Source: Diphasiastrum complanatum (lineage: Eukaryota > Streptophyta > Lycopodiopsida > Lycopodiales > Lycopodiaceae). From it: DNA of 64,000 bases. Positions 39,166 to 49,760 of the stretch are shown here, in pieces (the first letter of the stretch is position 1; each line of letters begins with the position of its first letter). The stretch covers positions 32,993,436-33,057,435 of the forward strand of contig CM055110.1 of NCBI GenBank assembly GCA_029204225.1, read 5' to 3'. The translations under genes were made by a program, and so were the position numbers. The notes below the pieces were generated by a model. That model was not told the DNA's origin. It did no database searches and saw nothing but the letters and a program-made list of their open reading frames with translations.

Positions 39166-42100
39166 ATGGGCGAAGAAAGAACGAACAGATATTGTTTAAC
39201 CGCCTATATCTATGAAGACATGTATGCAGCATCAACATCTGACACACATGAGGTGATCCTAGATTCAAGAGCCACCTCACACTTCATGACATCAAGACGA
39301 ATCATCTCTGATTTCAGAAGTGCAAATCCCTCAAGATTCATAGTTCTTGGAGATGGATCTAGACATCAAGTGAATGGTATTGGTTCACTATGGCTCAACA
39401 CAAATGGCAAAGATAGACGACTCGAAGATGTTCTGTTCGTGCCTACTTTGCAACAAGACTTGCTCTCTGTAGCAAGAATAGCAGATGCAGGGATGCGTGT
39501 GACGTTTTCTGACGAAGCATGCAATGTGATTGATGCCAGTACTAGTACTCTCATCGCTCAAGGTAGAAGGAAAGAGAACCTATATCATCTGAAGGTACAC
39601 CTATCTACAGATCAGGTGCATCAGACTCATGACGACTCGCCAGACACTCTGTGGCACAGAAGACTCTGCCACATGAACTCACTGGCACTTTACCAGACAA
39701 GCCATCATGGAGCGATAACAGGGGTCAGCATCTCGAATGCAACTAGTTCGACCACCTGTGATGCATGTTTGAAGGGCAAGATGTCACGCACAGCATTCAT
39801 TAAAGACTCCTACAGAACGACAAAGATTCTGGAGCTAGTGCACTCTGACATCTGTAGACCATTCAACATGATCTCAGTAGGAGGTTCAAAGTATTATATA
39901 ACCTTCATTGATGATTATAGCAATTTTTCCAGAGTGTATTTCATTCAGAATAAATATGAAGCACTTGATAAATCAACAAAATATGTGAATTGGACAAAAA
40001 GATACACAGACAGCAAAGTGAAGTAGATTAGAACAGATTGAGGTGGCGAATACATCTCGAATCGCTTCACTAACTTTTGCAATGATCGTGGCATCATTCA
40101 TAGAAGAACTGCAGCCTACACATCGCAGCACAATGGTGTTGCTAAACGAAAGAACAGGACCCTAATGGAAGCAGCTAGATACATGATGGCCTACTCGAAG
40201 GCTCCAAGGGCACTGTGGGCTGAAGTAGTAGCTACAGCTGCATACATCCAGAACATAATAGGCAAGTCTGGTGTTCCTCACATGACACCAAATGAGCTAT
40301 GGTGGGGTAGAAAGCCCAACCTGTCTCACGTCAAAATCTTTGGCTGTGAAGTTTATGCACATATTCCTAATAAACTTTGAAAGAAGCTTGATGAGAAAGC
40401 CGAGCAAGGATTTCTGGTAGGTTATGACAACAATTTGTCATACTACAGAGTCTACATGCCAGACACGAACGCTATGAAAACAGTGAGAGATGTCAGATTC
40501 GATGAGAGCAGGACAATGGCCAATGACGATCATGTCAGCTACAAAGTTCTAGAGAGATAGTACTATGACCTGCCGCCAACGATAGAGGGAGTAGAGGACG
40601 AATACGAAAACAAATATTTTCGTGTCGTCTCCCATTTGAGCAATGAATCTGACGAAGAAAAATTCGAGAGGCAACCTGTTGCTGCGGTTTTTGTAAACCA
40701 AGATGGTTCCGGACCGAGCAGAGCAGACAAGGGCAAAGGCATAGCTGTTCCAAGAGGATCTCCCAGAAGGTCGACAAGACCACGAAGAGCGCTAGCAAGA
40801 TATGTGCCAAGCAGCTCAGCTTCCACATCAGAAGAGTTTTGCGGGTTTAGTGGCGAACCACAGACTTTCGAGGAGGCAATTGAAGGTCCAGAAAAGGAAG
40901 AGATGGAGTCCATGAGGAAGAACCAAGTATGGACGTTGGAGCCATTACCACATAAGCGCAAGACTGTAAAATACAAATGGGTTTTCAAACTCAAATATGG
41001 ACCAGATGGGAACATCACGAAATACAAGGCAAGACTGGTAGCGAAGGGTTTCTCTCAGAGATACGATATTGACTACTCTGAAACCTTCTAGCCTGTCGTC
41101 AAACATTCGTCCTTACGTTTGTTATTTGCATATGCAGCAACTTATGACCTCAAGATCCACGTTGTGGACGATAAGACAACATTCTTGCATGGCGAATTAG
41201 AAGAAGAGGTCTACATGGATCAACCCCTAGGATATGTCTCAAATTCACTTCCTGACTATGCATGCAAAATGCATAGAAGCATCTACGGTCTGAAACAATC
41301 AGTCTGACAATGGTACAAGAAGAAATATCAAACCCTGAAATCATTAGGATTCAAGCCTCTGTTGGCTGCTTCCAATGTATATGTCAGAGTTACGAATGGG
41401 CAGATCATCATTGTGGCTGTGTATGTGGCCAACACTCTGATACTTTGCAGGAGTGAGCAACTAATAGCTGAAGTAAAGACAAACATCTCGAAACATTTCG
41501 CGATAGTAGATCTAGGAGAAGCCAGGTGTTACCCAGGCTTACAAATTGAAAGGGACTACGAGGGAGGTAAGTTATACCTTCACCAGTCCAGATACACCCA
41601 GAAGATCCTAGAGGACTTTGGGATGCTGAACTGCAAAGGAGCGAACACTCCAATGCTCGTAGTGACGGTGCTGACGAATGATGTCTGTCCAAAGACTGAG
41701 GAAGAGAGAGAACAGATGCAGCTCACACCTTACAGGAAGCTGATAGGATCACTGATGTACCTTGTTGACAATACACGTCCTGATATTGCTTATGCAGTAT
41801 TCAAGATAAGCCAATTCTGCACGAATCCAGGCTTGACACATTGGAAGATTGCAAAACGAATTTTGCAATATCTTCAATTAATGAGAAATTATGGCTTGTG
41901 TTATTGTCGTGGTGCAGGTTTTAGGATACTTTCCTACAACGATGCTAGCTGGGCATCTCTCAAGGATGACTATAAAAGTGTCTCAGGAGGATGCAACATT
42001 GCATCAAGAGCAGCAGTTTTCTGGGTTAGCAAGAAGCAGACCGTTGTAGCCCAGACATCTTGCAAAGCAGAGTACATAACAGTAGCAAAGATGGCCAACG

Positions 42101-42249
42101 AAAGAATCTGGCTAAGGTAGTTCTTGGACGAATTGGGCAAAACAAAGAACGAGCCCCTGGTCTTGCAGATGGACAACACCTCTTCAATACACCTGACGAA
42201 AGATCCCGTGTTCCATTCTAGAACGAAGCACATTGCAATCAAATACACT
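39166..42249 (+). pseudogene. Copia element C pol (PR, IN, RT, RNase H), interrupted by gypsy insertion
   Basis: Continues the gag frame with no frameshift. The protease site is mutated: ILDSRATSHFM, with DSG changed to DSR. The integrase finger is LWHRRLCHMN..CDACLKGK; the core has LVHSDICRPF, then IRTD at about 40030, where the next codon, usually Arg, is TGA. It continues through VKIFGCEVYAHIP and FLVGYDNN. RT runs from WVFKLKYGPDG to YGLKQSV, but the catalytic box reads VYVANTLILC at about 41420: both Asp of the YVDD site are changed. RNase H follows (YNDASWASLKDDYKS, CKAEYITVA, QMDNTSSIHL, SRTKHIAIKY). Stops are at 39115, 40024, 40039, 40378, 40558, 41089, 41305 and 42118. At 42250 a gypsy LTR begins; the pol tail resumes near 47365. 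Confidence 0.92.
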
Positions 42250-42623
42250 TGATCTGGGATCTAATTGTAATAGATCCTAACACCACATTAGGGCAAACAC
42301 TAGCTGATCCACCCAACCTTGCCTACTCCCTGATATAGAGTAAGCCCCTCCTAGCCCAGTGTGAGGACTGGTAGCATGCAACTGCCAAGTGTCGGCCACG
42401 TGGCACTGACGTGGCCGACTGCACGTCGGGACCCAACTGGGGGCCCTATCCTGTTGACAAGGTCCCTAGGCTGATTTAGGCCCGCCATGGCTATGGACCG
42501 TGCTGGGACACACTACTCACACTGGCTTGCCCTGTTGGTTATGTACGCTGGACAAGACCCTGACTGTAGTATCTGACCTATCTGTGTTCCCTAGGGTTCG
42601 ACATTGGTTACGAGCTTGTAACA
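42250..42623 (-). mobile_element. 3' LTR of gypsy element G
   Basis: On the plus strand it begins TGATCTGGG and ends TTGTAACA, about 374 bp with TG..CA type ends. On the minus strand it follows a polypurine tract (AAGGAAGAGGGAG). It contains a perfect 11-bp inverted repeat with a G-box. It sits directly in the copia C pol frame. No matching 5' LTR is found at the other end. Confidence 0.75.
42391..42419. repeat. Perfect inverted repeat in the gypsy LTR
   Basis: GTCGGCCACGT and its exact complement ACGTGGCCGAC, separated by GGCACTG. The left arm and loop edge include CCACGTGG, a palindromic G-box. Confidence 0.9.
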
Positions 42624-42636
42624 CTCCCTCTTCCTT
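42624..42636 (-). promoter_or_regulatory. Polypurine tract of gypsy element G
   Basis: The minus strand reads AAGGAAGAGGGAG directly before the LTR (TGTTACAAG), the primer site for plus-strand DNA synthesis. Confidence 0.7.
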
Positions 42637-44160
42637 AAGAACCATCTTGGTCCTCTAAGACAAAGTCTAGAAAAATCTTGCGAAGGACGTTGCCTCTTTC
42701 CCAAGTGGCATTCTCAACAGGCTGATCATTCCACTTAACCAGATATTCTCGGTATAGAGTATGACGAGTCTGCGTCTCTCTACTATCAAGAATCTCCTCT
42801 GGTTCATGTGGAGGTTTCTGAGGATCCAATGGTAGAACTAGAACACTGTCTCTTATCAGATTGTCTGATCTGGTTAAGGCTTTTCGTAACTGACTTACAT
42901 GAAAGACTGGAAAAACCTTACTGTTGTGTGGGAGTTCTAGTTCATAGGTGACCTCATCTAGTCTCCTACTGATGGTAAAGGGACCACAATACCTTGGAGA
43001 CAACTTAGCATACACTCCTGATTTTAGGGTTTTAGAGTCAACTGGGACTCTCAAGTAGAGTTTCTCACCAGTGGAGAACTGCACATCCCATCTGTGTGGA
43101 TCTGCATAATGCCTGGCTCGATCCTGGGACTGCCTAATGCTACGCTTAGCATGTTATATCATCTGGTTTAGGTCTTCTAAAAAATTTCTGGCTGCTTCAA
43201 CTTTTTCTTGTTTAAACCGTACAGTTGTGGGTGAGCGTGGCTGAAAACCGTACATCAGCATAAATGGGCTGTATCCCGTAGCTGAATGTTTGGTACTGTT
43301 GTAAGCAAACTCTAATATCGAGAGATACTTCTCCCAATTAGTATGTTTCTTGCTGACGTATGCACGAAGCATATCCTCCAGCACTTGATTTACCCTCTCT
43401 GTTTGACCGTCCGTCTATGGATGGTTGGTGGTACTCATATTAAGTTTAGTATGGAGATGATGGAATACTGCCCTCCAAAAATTTCCAGTAAACTTACTGT
43501 CCCGGTCGCTGACTATGCCGAAAGGTAGACCGTACAATTTAAATAGCCCGTCTACAAGCAACCTCGCTAACTCTGGAGCTCTAACGATTGTTTTGGTCGA
43601 AATGAAATGAGCCATTTTGGTCAGACGGTCAACTGTGACCCATATAGCGTCATTACCCTTTTGGGTTTTAGGCAGGCCTACTATAAAATCCATGGAGATA
43701 CTCTCCCATTTACCAGCTGGTATTTCTAAGGGATGCAACAACCCTCCTGCCTTTAAATGCTCTGCTTTGTTTACTTGACATTTCTGGCAACTGGTTACAT
43801 ATTGGTGGACGTCCTTCTTCATACTGGGCCAAAAAAATTGCCTACGAAGAAGCTCATAGGTCTTCTGTATGCCTGGATGTCTCGCACTAGGATTGTCATG
43901 ACATTCATATAGGACCTACTGCCTATAATCCTCTGAATTGGGGACACATACTCTATCTCTATAGAGCAAGTACTCATCCTGAATGGAATCCTATTTCCAT
44001 TTGAATCCTTGAGTCAACTGACCCTCAACCACTGGGGTTTGCTTGGGTAATACAGGTTCAGAATCCTCAACGTCATCTGACGACGTATACTCGGACTCAT
44101 CATCATCCTCAATGGAAGCTGCCATATTCTTGGATGAACTGGCACCAGCCCCGAAAACTG
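42635..44160 (-). pseudogene. Gypsy element G integrase and chromodomain
   Basis: Minus strand. The integrase finger is RHPGIQKTYELL..CQKCQ. The core has SMDFIVGLPKTQKG (first Asp), GIVSDRDSKFTGNFW (second Asp), then NHP-stop-TDGQTERVN where the family has HPQTDGQTERVN, and the Glu in the following helix. After the core comes LRVPVDSK and FPVFHVSQLRKAL, then a C-terminal chromodomain: PEEILDSRETQTRHTLYREY, LVKWNDQPVENATWE. A chromodomain places it among chromoviruses, whose integrase is thought to target histone-marked chromatin. Stops are TAG at 43991, 43916 and 43415 and TAA at 43154. Confidence 0.92.
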
Positions 44161-44161
44161 G

Positions 44162-45623
44162 TTATGGAGTCTGTAACTGTCTGCTCTGGACTGAGTTCCA
44201 GATAGTAGAGAAGAATGCATCATGCTGGCATTTCCCTCTCAAGGACTCGAGTAACTCATTACGAATCTGAGTAAAACTCAGCTCGTTTATCATAGGCATT
44301 CTACTAAGGGCATTTGCTACTGTATTGAATTTTCCACGTCTATGACTGATAGACATGTCAAACTCTTGCATCAACTCTACCCAACGAGCTTTCCGACCTC
44401 TAAGCTCAGGTTGATTGCAAAGGTATCTGAGACTCTCATGGTCTGTCAGGACCTCAAAGTTGGCACCATACAAATAATGCCTCCAAGTCTTAAGGGCATG
44501 GACTAAAAGAGTTCCTTTTCATAGGCACTGTAACTAGTCTGAGCTGGTTCGAGTTTTTTACTCTCGAACGCAAATGGTCGTCCACCCTGAGTTAGCACAG
44601 CACCAACTGCAAAGTCGCTAACATCTGTTTTGACCACAAATGGCTGATTGAGGTCGACGATTTTTAGAACTGGTGCTGTAGCTAAAGCTGTTTTGAGAGC
44701 ATCAAAGCTCTCCTGTTGTGCGGACTCCCAAACGAACTCCTTTCCCTTCCCCTTAAGAAGATTTGTCATGGGAACTGCTATCTGAGCATATTCCTTGACA
44801 AATCGTCTGTAATATCCCACCAAACCAAGAAAGATCTGAAGTTCCAAAATATTTTGTGGTCTTAGCCAACTGAGTATGGCTTTAACCTTATTTGGGTCCA
44901 TCTTAATCCCATCTGAAGAGATAATGTGACCCAAATATGCTACTTCTTCAACGAAGAATTCACACTTGGATTATTTAGCATAAAGCTTATGCTTTCTGAG
45001 CAGTCGAAACACCTTTCTGAGGTGTTTTAGATGATCCTTCCTCGTTTTGCTGTAGATGAGGATGTCATCTAAAAATACGACTACAAATTTACCCAAGTAT
45101 GGTCTGAGGACACTGTTCATCAAGGTCATAAAGGTCGCTGGAGCATTTGTGAGCCCAAAAGGTATCACCTTAATCTCATAATGACCGTGACGAGTCCTAA
45201 AAGCTGTTTTTGAGACATCTTTCGATTTTATACGGACTTGATGATATCCCGATCTGAGGTCTATTTTGCTGAAAAACTTAGCCCCGTCGAGTTGGTCAAA
45301 CAACTCGTCTGCCCAAGGCATATGATATTTATTCTTAATTGTGACTTTATTGAGGGCTCTGTAATCTACGCAAAGACACATAGACCCCTCTTTCTTTTTC
45401 ACCAATAGGACTGATGAGGCCCATGGTGAACTATTGGTCTGAATTTGGCCTTTCCCAAGATAGTCTGCCTAGTTATTTCTTCATCCTCTGTTCGGCTGAC
45501 CCGATACGGAGGTTTAGAAACAAGTGCTATACCTGGTACTAGCTTTATTACATGATCTACCTCTTTGCTAGGTGATAAACCATGTGGCAAATCTTCAGGA
45601 AAAACATCTTTAAATTTAGACAA
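44162..45623 (-). pseudogene. Gypsy element G reverse transcriptase and RNase H
   Basis: Minus strand. RT begins SKFKDVFPEDLPHGLSPSKE, changes frame near 45400, and continues [54 protein letters not shown] and the catalytic [13 protein letters not shown], which is intact. A TAA at 44971 replaces a codon before SKCEFF. RNase H starts [20 protein letters not shown] with conserved acidic residues, changes frame near 44500, and ends VLTDHESLRYL and HRRGKFNTVANALSRM. Two frameshifts and one stop make it non-functional. Confidence 0.92.
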
Positions 45624-45647
45624 TAAAGTTTCTAATTTACTGATTTT

Positions 45648-46109
45648 CTACTGAATAGAACTGGAAATAGAAACTTCAGGAATAAACTGAAAGTCACATA
45701 AGAATACCTGATGGTTTTCGTCTCTGATTAGCTGATAGAGTTCTGAACTGCAGACCATAGGACTGCTGGGAACATCATGCTCCCCATGCAACTTGATCTC
45801 TCGGCCTTTATGCTGAAAGCTGAGGGCGTTCTCCTGATAGTTTCTGTGGAGGGAGGGTCCTAAACTGTAGAGCCAATCTCTCCCAAGAACAATGTTTTTA
45901 CGATCCAGGTGCATTATCTGAAAGTTTATTTCATCTTGGTACCCCTGAATACCAAGATTCAAATTACTTACCATAGTTTCCCATATTTTTTTATTTTCAC
46001 CCTTAGCTAATGGAACTATGTACCTATGCTGACTAGGTACTTCTAGTAGTTTAAGCTTTTTAACTAGGGTGTAGTTGATGAAATTATGGGTTGCCCCATT
46101 ATCAACCAT
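45648..46109 (-). pseudogene. Gypsy element G aspartic protease
   Basis: Retropepsin-like domain with VMVDNGATHNFI, where the usual active-site DSG is DNG, and later IVLGRDWLYSLGP, the flap-to-core motif of gypsy proteases. A TAG at 45648 separates it from RT in the same frame, and a TAG at 46122 separates it from gag. Confidence 0.88.
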
Positions 46110-46121
46110 AACTCTTACTGA

Positions 46122-47344
46122 CTAGTTACCAACTTTCCCATGCATACGTACTAGGTCATGCGGCCCAAAGCTGAAGGGTCTCGCTAGCATTGCAGAGATT
46201 AGCTGGCAACAGTGTTCATAATCTTCATGATACACTTTGATCTCGGAAGCTACCGAGTCACTGGGGAAACATACAGTCTGAACAAGATGAACTTGTTTTT
46301 TATCTTTTTTATCTTTTTTAGTGAAAGGCCCCTTGGGACACTGTCTGACTATGTGTCCCTTGACCATACACACAAAGCACAAACATTCTTGTTTGGCTTT
46401 CTCTAAATCATCTGGTTTTAAGGGTTGTATGAGTGAAAGGCGTTTTTGAGGAGATTCACTTTTAAATTTATCTTGGTTCTTTCTTTTTAAAAATTTCTTT
46501 TCAAATTGAAAGTCTTTTTGAGAAGGCTGCTCAGAAAGTGGCTGCTGTCTCGCCCTCTTCCTACTCACTGAATCATTATAGATTTGAGCATATCTGAGAG
46601 CTTGCTCAAGGGTAGTAGGCGAGTTTATCTGGACCTTTACTTTATATTCATCTTTGAGGCCACGGACAAATCCCCTGATTTTCTGATAATCATCCATATT
46701 TTTAATTTTTAAAATTGCTTTTTGATACTGCGAGATATATTGGATGAGGGACTTGTCCATTATTGTTCTTTCTCAGCTTTCCAGGCCCTATCAAGTTCAT
46801 TTTCTGGTAGAAATTCTTTTAGGAAAGCTTCTTCAAAAGCTTTCCATGACCGAGGAGTCTACCTAGTCTCCTGGAGATTTAACCACCACTTATAGGCCAT
46901 AGGCCCTAAGGAAAGATTGGTCTCAATAGCTTGCAAATGGTCAGGGGTCTGTTTAAGAGCATGAATGTTCTTCTATTTGCTGAGGAAGGTTTGTAGAATG
47001 TCTGCATTTCTATCCTTCTCTTCCCCATTAAAAGTAGGAGGCTTTAAATATTTAAAGACACTGGGGTGAGACCGTAAAGTCTCACCCAAAACTGATGGAA
47101 GTGGAGAAGGGAATAACTGAGAAATAGAGGGAAGGCTTCCTTTTGTAGAACTCAAAATCAAGCTTTTGAGTTCAGCGAACGAGTCATTCACACTGGACTT
47201 GAAATTGGCTAATGCCAACTTCAGTTCATCCACTTCTGTTACCAACTGGAGAAACTGCTCCTTGGTAACCAGTTTGTCGAGTTCTTTGGCGAACTGTTCT
47301 TGTTCTTCCAATTCCATGGGTTCCTTCCCTTTACTGTAAGCCAA
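46122..47344 (-). pseudogene. Gypsy element G gag
   Basis: An N-terminal coiled-coil-like part (47344-46973) is rich in Glu, Lys and Leu and ends KYLKPPTFNGEEKD, the usual start of the gypsy Gag capsid region. The frame changes between 46973 and 46760. The rest holds a capsid end (IRGFVRGLKDEYKVKVQ), a Lys-rich stretch and a zinc knuckle CFVCMVKGHIVRQC (C-x2-C-x4-H-x4-C). The 47344 end is not a true ATG. Immediately beyond it copia C sequence resumes, so the leader, PBS and 5' LTR are missing. Confidence 0.85.
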
Positions 47345-47359
47345 GGCTTCTGTTTCAAG

Positions 47360-47650
47360 TTCGTCGAAGCCTCTTTAACAAGAGACATGGTTGCTGACAT
47401 CTTCACTAAAGCCCTGGACAAAGGAATCTTTGGGAGACAAAGGAGCAGTCTCGGGATCATAAAGTTGTCATGCTTTGAGAGGGAGTTGAAAAAACAGAAC
47501 GTTTCTAATTACAAAGCCTTGCTAGCTTTCAGCCCTCAGTCCGACAAAGACATTCACGAGCTCGAAGACCTGGAGACACGAAGCACGAAAAGTTTCGCGA
47601 ACACGAAAGTCAAAGAAAACGAAGACGAATGGTTTGCACACAAAAGTTAA
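47360..47650 (+). pseudogene. Copia element C pol tail, right of the gypsy insertion
   Basis: Reads RDMVADIFTKALDKGIFGRQ, the C-terminal end of copia pol that normally follows the KHIAIKY block seen at 42240. The two halves are on either side of the gypsy element, showing nesting. Downstream the frame stays open to 47650 as an unrelated Lys/Glu-rich tail. Confidence 0.88.
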
Positions 47651-48889
47651 AGTAGACGAAGATGAACGGTTTGCAAACATGAAAGATTCATGAACGAGAA
47701 TATTTTGCGGTCCAGTACGAGAGAAGGCAAATGACCAAAACGAAACCAACACGGAAACGAAACCTTCAGGTATCAACAAGATCATGCAAGTACCCAGAAG
47801 TACAGATATATGATCTGATGGTATAACGTCAGCATATACCTTTTTGGGTTGTGGCTAATCTGCCACTCTTGTAATTCCCTGATTAGTTGTAGATGTTTAA
47901 TCACTCTAATCCTAGATTTACATAGAGCGACCATACTTACTGGATGATACTTGACATATAGATAAACAGGATAAACATGTGCAGTGTAATGTAACAGTCT
48001 GATGCTAGTAAATGATCAAGATGAAAAATACAGATAGCAAGTTCGCCTGCGTGCGAGAGACAAGCTCTATGATCAGGATCCATAGAGATCCAACTGTCCG
48101 CTAGTAAAGTGAGACGCTTACTCGTGAGAGAACCGTGTTTCTCCCACGCCAACGCAACTGCGTGGATTTGCATGCAATGCCTGAAGAATCAGAGAAGAAA
48201 ATCAATAGATGATATTGTAGAAAATCAGCAACTAGGGCAGTAGCAGGCTTCCTTTTTTACACAAATGTCGGATCAAACTTGTAGAATAAATGCATTCTAC
48301 CTACAACATTCTATTAGGTTTAAGACAAGCTTCAAAATCTAAGTTTCTAGCCAGAATCAATCATAGAACTAATACAAATCGCCTACCATACCTATGCTTC
48401 ATATTTATGCCACATAAATGATGAATGCACGAATTGTACAATTATCAATCCTCACCGCTCTAATATAATGTAGAATTAAGACTAACAACTATTGCATTCA
48501 TTCATTCAATAGCATAACATAATAAGCACATGACACCAAAACAGAAAAATCTCGTTACTTTATAGCAAAAAGATAGTAGAGAGATACAAGAAGCTAACAT
48601 ATGTGAGAGAAAATTCTCTTATATAGGCCAATAATAAGAATAAAAGAGACATTGGTCATGAAAAGCAAAAAGCCAATTGCCACTGAATATGGAAAGCCAA
48701 CCACTAGTAGTCATTATGCCCAAAAACTCATTGGGCAAGAAATTACCATTACAAATGCTTAATACAAATGATTAGTTAGAAAAAATTGGGATAGGGACCA
48801 AATGACCTTAATATACCACAATACAAATTAAGGCCTTTCACATAGACATGTATTGATGGTGTTGTCACACACAACTACCATCATAGCCT
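47651..48889. other. No gene seen; may include decayed 3' end of copia C
   Basis: The stretch after the copia C tail could contain its 3' LTR, but no left LTR survives for comparison. The rest is AT-rich. Confidence 0.35.
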
Positions 48890-49760
48890 GATTATGCATT
48901 GTATCGATCATGGACGAAGGTCAAATTCTTCATAGAGGAGCACCTTGAGAATCTCAAGACTATCTTCAAAGTAAATAAAAAAAAAGAACTTTGTCCTAAT
49001 GAACAATGAACAAGAAGAGGGATACCATCAACAATCTTGGCAAAGTGGTCAATGATGGCACTAAGTAAACCTTTAGGATAAAAATTCTCAATACCATTGA
49101 CAAAATAGTGCTAGAAAGTATGTGCAAGATATCTCTTGTTCACACGATTAAGGAAAAAATAGGTATGTGCAATTGTCTAGCTTGTGGACATTGAGGAGAT
49201 GTTTTAGATCTTTGTGAATCTATTAAATTTGGGACAAAGTTTGAGGGAGAAGGTGATGAGAGTTTTCAATATTTTGAGAAAAGTGCATGGAGTCAGAATT
49301 TTCTACCATGTGGAAGAGCCCTTAAATAGCTTGTCAAAGCATAGGGGATGTATCAGCTTAAATAAAAAGAGAGCTCTCCAAGATATAACATTAGTTTTTG
49401 ACCAAAAGAGAGGAGGCAAAAGAGCATTTCAAAAGGACAATAGAGTGTGAATAGTGTTAAATTTTAAAACTCTTTACCTTGCATATTTTGAGCCAAGGAG
49501 AATAAGAGGATTTATGTAAAACCCATCTAGGAAAGCGTAACACAAGTGAGTGTGTATTCATTAGTTGGTGAAGTATGATTGAAAATTCTCAAAAAAATAA
49601 TGAGCATTTTGTAAGTTATGCCTAAAAGCAAAAGTGGAACAAACAAGGTATCTCAACACAAGTGAAAGACAAATGACCATCTTCTCTAGAAGTGTACTAC
49701 GATTGAAATCTCCCAATAAAATAAAGTGATCATTATTAAGAGTACAAGGAGCATTGACCT
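48890..49760 (-). pseudogene. Possible LINE endonuclease remnant
   Basis: Around 49700-49740 the minus strand encodes NDHFILLGDFNRSTLLEK, matching the GDFN motif of APE-type endonuclease in plant LINEs. Downstream, broken frames give DGFYINPLILLGSKYA-like sequence that would suit the end of that domain. The frame is destroyed by stops and no RT follows. Confidence 0.4.

Noticed and set aside
38701-42249. Stop codon reassignment or U-to-C RNA editing to explain the stops in retroelement frames
   Set aside because: All three stop types occur, the host gene uses normal stops, and U-to-C editing is known for organelle transcripts of some land plants, not nuclear retroelements. Decay of methylated C is simpler, and catalytic residues are also lost.
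44043-44270. 75-codon plus-strand ORF with a Ser/Asp-rich stretch
   Set aside because: Antisense of the gypsy G linker between RNase H and integrase.
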